NCBI RefSeq assembly: GCF_029688925.1
Contig: NZ_JARUKY010000018.1
Location: 1-64,000, forward strand
Source: Evansella sp. AB-P1
GTDB lineage: Bacteria > Bacillota > Bacilli > Bacillales > Salisediminibacteriaceae
Direction of reading: 5' to 3'
DNA length: 64,000 bases
The notes below the pieces were generated by a model. It searched no databases, was not told the origin of the DNA, and saw only the letters and a list, made by a program, of their open reading frames with translations. How positions within the stretch are numbered: the stretch's first letter is position 1; every line of letters starts with the position of its first letter. This document shows positions 27,831 through 35,925 of this stretch, in pieces. The translations under genes and the position numbers were made by a program.

Positions 27831-28082
27831 ATGAAAAAACTAGAATTCAAAGTAGAGTACATTCCAGGAATTATTGCCTTCTTAGTAACCATCGTCTTAT
27901 TTACTGGAATAATGTTTCAGCTTTTTTCACAAACAGATATCCTCACGTTTTCATTAATAATTGGTTTCCTCGTCGTCCTAACCATTGATATTAAAAAAGG
28001 TAATTTCAAAAAGAAAGAAAAGACAATTCCAATAAGATATGGCACCATGATAGGCTTGTTTTGTCTTTTAACCTTTCTTTGA
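27831..28082 (+). CDS. Small membrane protein, 83 aa
   Basis: Three hydrophobic segments with a KKGNFKKKEKTIPIRYG loop. I choose ATG 27831 because GGAGGAG lies right upstream; a 13-codon in-frame extension would begin before that site. Family unknown. It precedes another small membrane gene after 76 bases. Confidence 0.65.
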   Translation: MKKLEFKVEYIPGIIAFLVTIVLFTGIMFQLFSQTDILTFSLIIGFLVVLTIDIKKGNFKKKEKTIPIRYGTMIGLFCLLTFL

Positions 28083-28158
28083 AACTAATAAAATTTTTTT
28101 CGGAAATCTAGGGGTGTTAAAAAGAGGGGTAAAATAAAACAGAAAAGAGAGATGTAAG

Positions 28159-28662
28159 ATGAACATCGAATTATTTTTACCAGTTATTTTTCTATTAGTC
28201 ATTGCAATTTTTATTACCTTCTTCCTATTAACCAAAATGAACGATAAAGCTAAAAAGCGAATTTTTATATTTATTCCAATCGTACTCCTACTGGCGTTTG
28301 CCATGACATATATTCCTCACAGTGTCGTGAGCATGGAGCCTAATAAAGTATCTAAAATAACAATTTTTGACGGAAATACTGGCTACGATATTGAGATTAC
28401 TGATGAAGACCAGATCGATCACATCATAACGAACTTAAATGCCGTAACCTTTCAAAAGGGGAAATCCTCCTTCGGCTACATGGGCTATAGTTTCCGAACG
28501 ACCATTTACAACCAAAAAAGGAAGCGACTGAAAGATTTTATCATTAATTCGAACGATACAATCAGATACAAAGGTTTTTTCTACACCGACAAAGCACAGT
28601 CCATCGACTATGATTACATCAAGGATCTCATTAGTGAAAAAATAAAAAGCGAGACGAATTAG
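28159..28662 (+). CDS. Membrane-anchored protein with extracytoplasmic domain, 167 aa
   Basis: Two N-terminal hydrophobic helices (about 4-25 and 37-53) are followed by a soluble domain of about 115 residues (VSKITIFDGNTGYDIEITDEDQIDHIITNLNAV ... GYSFRTTIYNQ ... KGFFYTDKAQSIDYDYIKDLI). This domain resembles small extracytoplasmic beta-rich domains of Bacillus proteins in which 'I.I.dg.TG..v.itd...I..I...l..i.f' recurs. AGAGAGATG and a further GA-rich tract precede the ATG. I cannot name the family. Confidence 0.7.
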   Translation: MNIELFLPVIFLLVIAIFITFFLLTKMNDKAKKRIFIFIPIVLLLAFAMTYIPHSVVSMEPNKVSKITIFDGNTGYDIEITDEDQIDHIITNLNAVTFQKGKSSFGYMGYSFRTTIYNQKRKRLKDFIINSNDTIRYKGFFYTDKAQSIDYDYIKDLISEKIKSETN

Positions 28663-28767
28663 CACGTTCACTATTACTCATTTAATTGGGAAATAAGCTT
28701 TCCGGTCCAGAACGCAATACTGTCAAAAAAAATTTAATGAAATGCCCTATATTGACGAATACTAACC

Positions 28768-28797
28768 CTAATCCATTTACGGAATAGGGGTTTTTTT
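28768..28797 (+). terminator. Terminator-like hairpin abutting the next start codon
   Basis: CCCTAATCC pairs with GGAATAGGG and is followed by seven T residues that run straight into the ATG at 28798. The 3' arm contains the only purine-rich tract (ATAGGGG) that could act as ribosome binding site for the next gene. Confidence 0.7.
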
Positions 28798-29649
28798 ATG
28801 TTTATTCGTAGAAAAAAATGGAACAAATATCCGTATATCATTTTGTTTATCTTCCACTCCGCAATGCTCATTTTCACTTTCTATAAAAAGAAGGATAGAA
28901 AATCACTATCTGTGTTACTCTTCTCCATTATGGGTATGGCTTTTATTTTTGACTATTTTGTACTTTCATTTTTCCGAGGGTATACGTATAGACCGAAATT
29001 TTTAAGAAACAAGCACCTAGATAGTGTATTGGGGGCTACTCTGTCCCAAGCGATTTATGTTCCGTTCACAGCACTATTTATTACAGCCTTTCAGCTAGGA
29101 TGGAAAGTGAAATGGCTTTTTACCCTTTATTTTGTTGCCGTAGAAAGCATATTTGAATTTTTAGGAATTTACAAACGTAAGTGGTGGAAAAAAACATATA
29201 CATTTCTTCTAATCCCAGTATATTTTTTCATCACCGATAAATGGTGGCAGCTGTTAAAAAGCGATAATCCACCTATTAAAATTATATCCTTATATAATAT
29301 TTTCCACTTCATATGTATCAATGGAATTTTTATATTAGAGGTTCTAGGAAAAATACGATTCGGTTACTCCATGAAAAAACAAATAAAAATTATCCCAACA
29401 TATGTTAGCATTCTTGCCTTTATTCGAACATGGACCATAATAAAGTGCAGTCAGTGGGCAAGGGTTTTATGGATGATAGCAGTATTAGGAGTGGATAGAA
29501 TTCTATTTAGATTAGGAGTAATAAGAGCAAAATCCATGTACCCATTAACATTTATTCATATAGTAACGCTTATCTTAGGTAACATATTTAAGAAATGGAT
29601 CGAAGAAAGTGGCAAAACTACCGAAGACCATCACCAACAAAAAGCATAA
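28798..29649 (+). CDS. Multi-pass membrane protein, 283 aa
   Basis: Seven or so hydrophobic segments. Basic, aromatic-rich loops (KRKWWKKTYTF, DKWWQLLKSDNPP) and a KHLDSVLGATLSQAIYVPFT block early on. I recognise similarity to unnamed Bacillus membrane proteins, but no family name can be given with confidence. The ATG directly follows the T run of a terminator-like hairpin whose 3' arm would supply the ribosome binding site, so translation initiation may depend on unfolding of that hairpin. The tail is hydrophilic (ESGKTTEDHHQQKA). Confidence 0.75.
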   Translation: MFIRRKKWNKYPYIILFIFHSAMLIFTFYKKKDRKSLSVLLFSIMGMAFIFDYFVLSFFRGYTYRPKFLRNKHLDSVLGATLSQAIYVPFTALFITAFQLGWKVKWLFTLYFVAVESIFEFLGIYKRKWWKKTYTFLLIPVYFFITDKWWQLLKSDNPPIKIISLYNIFHFICINGIFILEVLGKIRFGYSMKKQIKIIPTYVSILAFIRTWTIIKCSQWARVLWMIAVLGVDRILFRLGVIRAKSMYPLTFIHIVTLILGNIFKKWIEESGKTTEDHHQQKA

Positions 29650-29752
29650 ATATTTGTTAAAAAATAGGATATGTTATGTAAAAGAAATTTAGAGAAAATA
29701 CATTTATAAAGCTTAAATCACATTAAAGTCGTAAAGAAAAAGGGCGGACATC

Positions 29753-30268
29753 ATGATCCACTTATCAATAAAACTATTGTTTGTACTAGCAGCATGGAAG
29801 TGGGGAGATTGGAGAAATTGGCAGAAATATTATCCAACAATACTATTCTTCATCCTCGGAGACCTAGCGTACAATTACATCTTTTACGATTACACACTAT
29901 GGGAGTTCGACGAAAGAATCCCTTTATTAAAGTATGATACATTTTTAGTTTTTTCGTTTATGCTGTTGCGATACCCGGCAACAGTGCTCATTTTCCTCGG
30001 AAAATTTCCAAAAGGTATGGCTAAGGGAACTGCCTGGATTTCACTTTGGGTCATCATTTACATCGGATTAGAGATGTTTGATCTAAAAATGGGTCTAATC
30101 GAGCATCACAACGGCTGGAACTTATTGTGGTCTTTCGTATTCGACATTATGTTATTTGTTATTATAAAAATCCATCATCACCGCCCAATCATAGCCTGGG
30201 CCCTTACAATTATCTGCAGCATCATATTATGGAACCTACTAAACGTACCAATAGATATCTTAAAATAG
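29753..30268 (+). CDS. CBO0543 family membrane protein
   Basis: 171 aa with five hydrophobic segments. It has the second-type CBO0543 signature: WKWGDWRNWQKYYPTILFFILGDLAYNYI at the start and EHHNGWNLLWSFVFDIMLF near residue 121. GGGCGG is the nearest purine tract before the ATG. It is a distant relative of the proteins at 2368 and 34217, and closer to the one at 31145, with YHGYWYF and HYGWWKFTYSILFDPILF in the corresponding places. Function unknown. Confidence 0.8.
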   Translation: MIHLSIKLLFVLAAWKWGDWRNWQKYYPTILFFILGDLAYNYIFYDYTLWEFDERIPLLKYDTFLVFSFMLLRYPATVLIFLGKFPKGMAKGTAWISLWVIIYIGLEMFDLKMGLIEHHNGWNLLWSFVFDIMLFVIIKIHHHRPIIAWALTIICSIILWNLLNVPIDILK

Positions 30269-30312
30269 CGCATCCGTTTAGTGGGGAGGGGAGGACTCTG
30301 TCAATGATGGGG

Positions 30313-30465
30313 TAGTTTGTTTGCTCATAGAAAGCGGAAACCTGCTCATAGAACGAGGAAACAGGATCACAGAAAATGGAAATGCTCATAGAAAGTGGAA
30401 AAACTGATCATGGATTTTGAAAATTTGCTCATAGAACTCCCACTCTTGCTCATAGTGCAGTATAA
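30313..30465 (+). repeat. Family B repeats, array 3
   Basis: GCTCATAG or GATCATGG/GATCACAG every 24-28 bases, with gaa(a/c)gtggaaa between. It merges on its right side with a family A/C region. Confidence 0.8.
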
Positions 30466-30469
30466 AGAA

Positions 30470-30965
30470 GCCACCAATATTCCCGCAAACGGTGAAAATG
30501 GTATTTGAGGTAAGGTAGACGTGGTTTTTATTAAAAAGGAAGTCAACAAAACAATATTTGCTAAGTTTAAGCAGGAACCTAGAGCTATAGCAAGCCTTAG
30601 AATCAGCAAATGCATAGCCAATAAGCCTGCAAAAGGGAAAGAGCAGGTTTGCAGGAAGATAGAAGGCGTCCAATAAGCCTGCAAAAGGGTAAAAGAGGAT
30701 TTGCAGGAAGATAGAAGCCCGCCAATGAGCCTGCAAACGGGAAAAAGAAGATTTGCAGGAAGATAGAGGGTAGCCAATAAGCCTGCAAAAGGGAAAAAGC
30801 AGGTTTGCAGTAAAATAGAAGCAATCAATGTCCCTTCAAAAGGGTAAAGTCCAAATTTGCTAATTTTAAGCAGGAACCTAGAGCCGCAGAAAGCCATAGA
30901 AACAAAAACCTACAAACACAGAAAAGCAGGTTTGCAGTAACATAAGAAGCCCCCAATGTTCCTGC
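30470..30965 (+). repeat. Family A array 5 flanked by two C caps
   Basis: A diverged CCCGCAAACGG unit (30481) is followed by a C module (TTTGCTAAGTTTAAGCAGG near 30558), then four A units (30626-30820), then a second C module (TTTGCTAATTTTAAGCAGG near 30855) and a last A unit (30910-30935). The two C modules share AACCTAGAGC and AGAAAGCC-type ends. Confidence 0.85.
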
Positions 30966-30969
30966 CAAA

Positions 30970-31090
30970 AACCAAACCCGATCATAGAACTTCGACTCTT
31001 GCTCATAGACCTAAAATCCATCCCCAAATCCCCAAATCCCCAAATCCGATCATAGAACACCAAAACCGGCTCATAGACCCAAAAATCTCA
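30970..31090 (+). repeat. Family B repeats, array 4 (short)
   Basis: GATCATAG and GCTCATAG alternate at about 31000-31080 with a C-rich version of the spacer (AAATCCCCAAATCC tandem). It lies directly upstream of the next gene. Confidence 0.7.
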
Positions 31091-31144
31091 CCATACATAA
31101 TCCCACTCAACCCCGGGCACCTTAAACAAAAAAGGAAAATGACA

Positions 31145-31609
31145 ATGATCGGACTCATACTAGCAATCATAATATTCAACACCATCGCCTTCAAAACAAA
31201 CAAACGCCTAACAGGCAACCAAATCCTACACATCTGGATGTTCACCATCGCACTTATCCAAACCTTCGACATCATCGTCGACTACAAATATCACGGCTAC
31301 TGGTACTTCACCAAAAACATCGACTGGGCAGGCCTACTCCCAAACACACTACTCATCGCCCCAGTCAACATGATGTTCCTAAACTGGTACCCACTCAAAC
31401 AACCCATCACCAAACACATCCAATACATCACCATCTGGGTCCTAGCCATCCTCATCTACGAACTAATCGCCCTCCTCCCACACCCATGGGGCTACTTCCA
31501 CTACGGCTGGTGGAAATTCACCTACTCCATCCTATTCGACCCAATCCTCTTCCTCACCATCCTCGGCTACTACAAATTCGTACAAAAGCTCGAAACCCAA
31601 CCCCAATAA
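31145..31609 (+). CDS. CBO0543 family membrane protein
   Basis: About 154 aa with five hydrophobic segments. DIIVDYKYHGYWYFTKNIDWAGLLPNTLLIAPVNMMFLNWYP, then HPWGYFHYGWWKFTYSILFDP, match the second CBO0543 type (compare 29753-30268). I take ATG 31145, with AAAGGA about eight bases upstream; ATG 31139 is also possible, while the longer frame begins in B repeats. The codon choice is extreme: nearly all third positions are C or A, unlike the paralog at 29753. That points to a local strand bias or separate ancestry. Confidence 0.8.
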   Translation: MIGLILAIIIFNTIAFKTNKRLTGNQILHIWMFTIALIQTFDIIVDYKYHGYWYFTKNIDWAGLLPNTLLIAPVNMMFLNWYPLKQPITKHIQYITIWVLAILIYELIALLPHPWGYFHYGWWKFTYSILFDPILFLTILGYYKFVQKLETQPQ

Positions 31610-31724
31610 CCATTTGTGTAAACATAGACACAGCCACAAAAGGGAAGATAGAGACCCATACTCTATCTCCCGTCACCCACCCCTTCAGCAACAATCCTCA
31701 TCCGGAAACTACTAATTTAATAAT

Positions 31725-31842
31725 AAAGTCTACCCTGAAAATACACGGTATGAAAGCAAAATGAAGTATCGACAAAAATAATTATTTTCATCCTCCATGG
31801 TGAAAGTTTTTCTTACATAGGCGGTCTACCCTGAAAATACGA
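31725..31842 (+). repeat. Family E module
   Basis: GTCTACCCTGAAAATAC occurs at 31728 and again at 31826; between them is TTTTCATCCTCCATGGTG (31786-31803). This matches the E module at 3161-3217 and leads straight into a family A array. Confidence 0.75.
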
Positions 31843-32450
31843 TAGAAGGTCGCCAATAAGCCTGCAAAAGGGAAAAGGAAGGTTTGCGGTAATATAGAAG
31901 GTCGCCAATAAGCCTGCAAATCGGAAAAAGAAGGTTTGCAGGAATATAGAAGGTCGCCAATAAGCCTGCAAAAGGGAAAAGGAGATTTGCAGGCGTATAG
32001 AAGCGATCCAATAAGCCCGCAAATCGGAAAAAGAAGGTTTGCAGGAATATAGAAGGTCGCCAATAAGCCTGCAAAAGGGAAAAGGAGATTTGCAGGCGTA
32101 TAGAAGCGATCCAATAAGCCTGCAAAAGGGAAAAGGAGATTTGCAGGCGTATAGAAGCGATCCAATAAGCCTGCAAAAGGGAAAAGGAGATTTGCAAGGC
32201 GTATAGAAGCGATCCAATAAGCCTGCAAAAGGAAAAAAGAGATTTGCAGGCGTATAGAAGGTCGCCAATAAGCCTGCAAAAGGGAAAAGGAGATTTGCAG
32301 GCGTATAGAAGCGATCCAATAAGCCTGCAAAAGGAAAAAAGGAGATTTGCAGGCGTATAGAAGGTCGCCAATAAGCTTGCAAAAGGGAAAAGGAGATTTG
32401 CAGGCGTATAGAAGGTCGCCATTGTTACCGCAAATGATGGAAAAACAAAA
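31843..32450 (+). repeat. Family A array 6
   Basis: About eleven very regular A units with a period of 51-52 bp (CCTGCAAAAGGGAAAAGGAG then ATTTGCAGGCGTATAG), linked by aagcgatccaataag or aaggtcgccaataag. Several neighbours are identical, so the array is young. Long minus-strand frames through it are repeat translations. Confidence 0.92.
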
Positions 32451-32477
32451 ATACGGTAAGAATGAAGCCGCTAGATA

Positions 32478-32537
32478 GAAAATTTTCATCCCCCATGGTG
32501 CAAATCTCCACTTGCATGGGGAGTCTACTCTAAGAAA
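32478..32537 (+). repeat. Family E module closing array 6
   Basis: TTTTCATCCCCCATGGTGCAAATC...CTTGCATGGGGAGTCTAC. Array 6 is thus bracketed by E modules on both sides in the same orientation. Confidence 0.75.
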
Positions 32538-32602
32538 AGAAGTGAAACCTTTGAACCAGAATTAACGACTACTATAGAAACAGGAATCGAAAGGGGAATA
32601 AT

Positions 32603-33088
32603 ATGCGAAAACTGTTATTTGTTTTTACAACGTTGATCCTTCTCAGCGCGTGTAATTCAACAGCAAATGTCTTTCCTAAAGAAAAACCGGATGACTTTGC
32701 CTTTTCCTTAAAATATGGGATAACAGCAGCAAATGAGTTAAATACGTATGACAACACGTTCACCAAAGATTTAATCCAAGATGGAACCGCAACAACAGAC
32801 ATGGAACTTTCCAATGAAGAAATGGAGGCAATTTACGAAAAATTTAGAAGTGTGGACGTTCTAAGCTTGCCAGAAGAAGAAAGTGGCTCCCCATGCATGG
32901 ACCCGTATAACCGATACGAACTCACCATGACCGTAGATGGTGAGCAGTACAATTTAGAGTGGGACACATCTTGCACATCGAGAGCCCTCAATAAATGGGA
33001 AGACACAATGGAATATATCATTCTAGACATTATTTTTACAAAAGAAGAGTACCGTGCACTACCAGAAGCCACTGGCGGCTACGATTGA
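32603..33088 (+). CDS. Small lipoprotein, 161 aa
   Basis: A signal peptide with the lipobox LLSAC (C17 lipidated) leads into a secreted domain of about 140 residues. The domain has KYGITAANELNTYDNTFTKDLIQDG and the later block YELTMTVDGEQYNLEWDTSC...ALNKWEDTMEYIILDIIFTKEEYRALPEATGGYD. Small Bacillus lipoproteins with this 'F.KDli.DG' plus 'v.G....i.W.t.' pattern are known but not characterised. Two cysteines around CMDPYNRYE and DTSCTS may form a disulfide. AAGGGGAAT precedes the ATG. A strong hairpin follows the stop. Confidence 0.8.
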   Translation: MRKLLFVFTTLILLSACNSTANVFPKEKPDDFAFSLKYGITAANELNTYDNTFTKDLIQDGTATTDMELSNEEMEAIYEKFRSVDVLSLPEEESGSPCMDPYNRYELTMTVDGEQYNLEWDTSCTSRALNKWEDTMEYIILDIIFTKEEYRALPEATGGYD

Positions 33089-33116
33089 TAAACAACTCAT
33101 AGACCCACACCCCGCA

Positions 33117-33149
33117 CCGCAAACGCTAGCACCAATCTAGCGTTTGCGG
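33117..33149 (+). terminator. Perfect 13-bp stem hairpin after the lipoprotein gene
   Basis: CCGCAAACGCTAG, a seven-base loop, then CTAGCGTTTGCGG. There is no long T tract (TGTTAT follows), so termination is likely but not certain. The CCGCAAA/TTTGCGG ends resemble a stretched version of the A/D repeat arms. Confidence 0.6.
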
Positions 33150-33203
33150 TGTTATAACCTGTGCAGCATTCACGAATGCTCCAGTGGAAATGAGGATGCA
33201 GCT

Positions 33204-33818
33204 TTATTTTTTCCCGCGTTCGCTTTTGGCAATGCTGTGATACAGTCCGTTCTTAATATTGCTAAACGTGACCTCCACAATTTCCTTGCCAGTGTCACCG
33301 TACTCCATGTACATAGTCGATAAAAAGTTAATGACCTGCGCTGCATTTTTTTCAAAATTCCAGGAAACATGATGGAAGCTGCAGTCCTCCATGTGGAAGT
33401 AGCCCTCACCTTTATACACTAACGTACATTTATCAAAATGACAGCTACGAAATTCCTTGTTGTCGATGTTGATGACCTTATTTGTAAATGTTTGATTATG
33501 GAATGACTCAATTTTTTCCTCATCAGCTCCTTGTTTTTCATTCGCGTAAGGATCCACTTTAATCCGATTCAACGTTTTTACAAAAAGCCGTTCGTCCTCA
33601 TAATCGCTAGGGGCGTAGAGCACCTTAGGGTTGAAATTCAGCGTCAAAAAAAACAGGACGACGAGCAAAATAGGAAAGCCGATGACAAACAGAATGAAAA
33701 TCGGCTGCAAACTCTCGTCAACAATAGCAAGCGCTGACAGCATCGCCACCTCAGCAAGGCCAGCGAACAAACCAATCACGGTCAACGGATTGCCAATTCT
33801 CCCAGAAGTCTTCGTCAT
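33204..33818 (-). CDS. Membrane protein with cytosolic pentapeptide-like domain, 204 aa
   Basis: Two N-terminal hydrophobic segments (about 8-30 and 38-60, PIFILFVIGFPILLVVLFFL) precede a soluble domain of about 140 residues. In that domain IDNKEFRSCHFDKCTLVYKGEGYFHMEDCSFHHVSW reads like a short right-handed beta-helix in which C or F faces the core at five-residue steps. I place the start at ATG 33818 with GGGGAGG ten bases upstream; the longer frame has no site. Function unknown. Confidence 0.75.
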   Translation of the reverse strand: MTKTSGRIGNPLTVIGLFAGLAEVAMLSALAIVDESLQPIFILFVIGFPILLVVLFFLTLNFNPKVLYAPSDYEDERLFVKTLNRIKVDPYANEKQGADEEKIESFHNQTFTNKVINIDNKEFRSCHFDKCTLVYKGEGYFHMEDCSFHHVSWNFEKNAAQVINFLSTMYMEYGDTGKEIVEVTFSNIKNGLYHSIAKSERGKK

Positions 33819-34004
33819 AATCCAATTCCTCCCCGAACGTTTGCAAACGCCCTTTATACCTATCCATAAGCAGGGGAGAGGAAAACATGACAAGAAATAA
33901 TGCAGGGAAAAATGGACACCAGCCATTCACCGAACTAAGTTTAAGGTAGGGAAACTAGTTGGAACCAGGGGGGAGTTTACTCATCGGATCGGCGAACATG
34001 CATA

Positions 34005-34215
34005 AAGGAACGTGGAACCTGCTCATAGAACCGTGGAACTTGCTCATAGGAGGCGGAAACCTGCTCATAGAAAGTGGAAACCGGATCATAGTACGTTGAA
34101 ACTTGATCATAGAAAGCGGAAACTTGCTCATAGAAAGCGGAAATGCTCATAGAACCGTGGAACTTGCTCATAGGAGGCGGAAACCTGCTCATAGAACGAG
34201 GAAATTCGATCATAG
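34005..34215 (+). repeat. Family B repeats, array 5
   Basis: Eight or so units at about 26-28-bp steps: GCTCATAGaaccgtggaac, GCTCATAGgaggcggaaac, GATCATAGaaagcggaaac. A block of three units near 34012-34060 recurs at 34145-34195. It overlaps the stop region of the minus-strand CBO0543 gene. Confidence 0.85.
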
Positions 34216-34216
34216 A

Positions 34217-34720
34217 TCACCCACGTTCATCCCCAGCAACATTCTCATCTATTTTTGGAAGGACTACCCGTTTGATTACTTCGAGAATGCTACGAGTTAA
34301 AATTTTTACGATGAACACAGCGAATGCAGAGTGAACCCAATCCCAATTACCCTGAAATTTAAGCAATTTTGTCTTTCTTTCGCCCCAGATTTCATATGTA
34401 GACTGGGGGAGACCGAACAGCAATAGCTTGCCAACGATTCCCGGAAGTCGCGAATTATACGTAGCTTGCCCGTACCAGACGGATAAAAAAGCGCAAATAA
34501 TATAATCATAAACAAAATTAATTTTAAATTTTCTTGGAAGAAAGCGCACAGGATATTTCAACTTCCCTGTTTTAACTAAAATGGCATCAAACAAATGATT
34601 CAAAACGCCATTTAGTAAAAAATATGGGACCCATAGTTTCCAAGAAGGCTTACGAAATAAGGTTGGTATTGCTAGGATTCCAAAAACGATTGCAAACCGT
34701 ATAACAAAACGTTCCAACAT
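34217..34720 (-). CDS. CBO0543 family membrane protein
   Basis: About 167 aa. It matches the gene at 2368-2865 block by block: LAIPTLFRKPSWKLWVPYFLLNGVLNHL, KYPVRFLPRKFKINFVYDYII, YEIWGERKTKLLKFQGNWDW. Four or five hydrophobic segments. The start is ATG 34720, with AAGGAG upstream; an extension of 29 codons lacks a site. Its stop codon region touches the B repeats. Function of the family unknown. Confidence 0.82.
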   Translation of the reverse strand: MLERFVIRFAIVFGILAIPTLFRKPSWKLWVPYFLLNGVLNHLFDAILVKTGKLKYPVRFLPRKFKINFVYDYIICAFLSVWYGQATYNSRLPGIVGKLLLFGLPQSTYEIWGERKTKLLKFQGNWDWVHSAFAVFIVKILTRSILEVIKRVVLPKIDENVAGDERG

Positions 34721-34839
34721 TTTTTCCACACTCCTTATGAAGATAGTATGAGAAAAAACAAATAGTTTTATGCACAAACTATTTTTTAAAAAATAATTTT
34801 TGAGCATGCTTTGAGCAAACTACAAAGTCCATATTCAGA

Positions 34840-35105
34840 GGTGGACCTCCATGTAAGTGATTGCACCATGTAGTATGAAAATCTCCTATCAAGGGTGTTC
34901 ATCCGTTCCATACGGACGCTTTCACCACAGGCATAAGTGCGACATCTGTTCATGCTTCACAGTGTCTTCTTTACCGCGGGCAACGCCTCAGCCCCGACAC
35001 TTCGCACTTACGTGCCGAAGTGTCGGGGCTTCCCCTGTTGCTTTCCCGCTGGAGTCACCGCATTTCACTCCTGCACCGTCTTCACGGTATACACTAGAAA
35101 GTTGC
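34840..35105 (-). repeat. Family E module and GACTCC-type dispersed repeat
   Basis: Reverse-strand E module at 34842-34897 (GGTGGACCTCCATG...TTGCACCATG). Then a region (34965-35065) with CTTCGCACTTACGTGCCGAAG (a hairpin), GGCAACGCCTCAGCCCCGAC and TTTCCCGCTGGAGTCACC, which is the opposite-strand form of the repeat at 2970-3075. From 35106 to 35390 I see no gene, only a CTCCC...GGGAG hairpin near 35271. Confidence 0.65.
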
Positions 35106-35390
35106 CATGTATTGAAACCTTTTAACCCCTATGAACGTCTTATATAAAGAGGTATACTAATGTTAGAGGAAATAACAGTCATTTTTCAGTACGAAAGTAA
35201 CTAAATATACATAGGCCTTTTATTAGTTAGTGCGGATTTTGTTAGATCCTTTTATTGCCGTAGTACAAACCTCCCCCGTTAAGGGAGTGGTATTAGAAAG
35301 TACCTTTTAGGGTAGTTAAACAAAAAGAGAGAAACATAGCTTCATAGGGGAGTCAACTTCAATTTCAATGATTAAATTGAGGTGAGAATA

Positions 35391-35840
35391 TTGAAGAAGG
35401 TTGTTATCACACTGGTATCTGTCAGTTGTTTATTTATAGTACTGCTCTTATTTTTAGGGCATTCGACCCAATCTCCACATCAGCAAATTGAAGATGATGT
35501 GGTCGTCTTTGTGTTTGGTCATGGAATTGAAAACGGAGGAAATTCATGGCGTCCTACAACAGATGAAGAGAGAAACGATATTATTACATGGTTTAATACT
35601 GCAACGAATATCCGACAATCAACCGAAGCCAATCACCCCATTATGAACGAAGGGATCATCATTGAAATACCACCAGAAGAATCAAATGGATCCTCCTCAC
35701 AGCACATCGGCATAAAGGGAGGAGAAAGAATTTGGATTGCCAATAAAGGGGAAGATGTGTTCATTTCCAGAGGCGACGAATTCTATTTGGCCGAGCACCC
35801 AAACCTCCACCAATTCATCCAAGAGCTAAGTATGTATTAA
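35391..35840 (+). CDS. Exported or membrane-anchored protein, 149 aa
   Basis: The N-terminal hydrophobic helix (about 5-24) may be an uncleaved signal anchor. The exported part contains VVVFVFGHGIENGGNSWRPTTDEERNDIITWFNTATNIRQS and a C-terminal GGERIWIANKGEDVFISRGDEFYLAEHPNLHQFIQELS. I choose TTG 35391 as start because GAGGTGA is five bases upstream; an in-frame GTG three codons earlier overlaps that site. The family is not recognised; the pattern resembles uncharacterised Bacillus proteins with a domain annotated only as 'DUF'. Followed at once by a perfect palindrome of family G. Confidence 0.7.
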   Translation: MKKVVITLVSVSCLFIVLLLFLGHSTQSPHQQIEDDVVVFVFGHGIENGGNSWRPTTDEERNDIITWFNTATNIRQSTEANHPIMNEGIIIEIPPEESNGSSSQHIGIKGGERIWIANKGEDVFISRGDEFYLAEHPNLHQFIQELSMY

Positions 35841-35847
35841 TTCGGCT

Positions 35848-35900
35848 CATGGGGACGGTTCTCCCGAGTCGGCGGCCGACTCGGGAGAACCGTCCCCATG
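35848..35900. repeat. Family G element 1: perfect 26-bp stem palindrome
   Basis: CATGGGGACGGTTCTCCCGA... pairs perfectly over 26 bp with ...GAGAACCGTCCCCATG, with one base at the centre. It equals the two conserved ends of the G cassettes joined without cargo. It can act as a terminator for the gene ending at 35840, though no T run follows. Confidence 0.9.
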
Positions 35901-35925
35901 AATTTTTATTTGGAGTGGTTGCAAA

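Noticed and set aside
31788-32489. Minus-strand frames of 190-230 codons
   Set aside because: Repeat translation of family A array 6; no ribosome binding site and all three phases are open.
34857-35147. Frame of 96 codons in two phases
   Set aside because: It lies entirely in dispersed repeats (E module and GACTCC-type), which give similar frames elsewhere.
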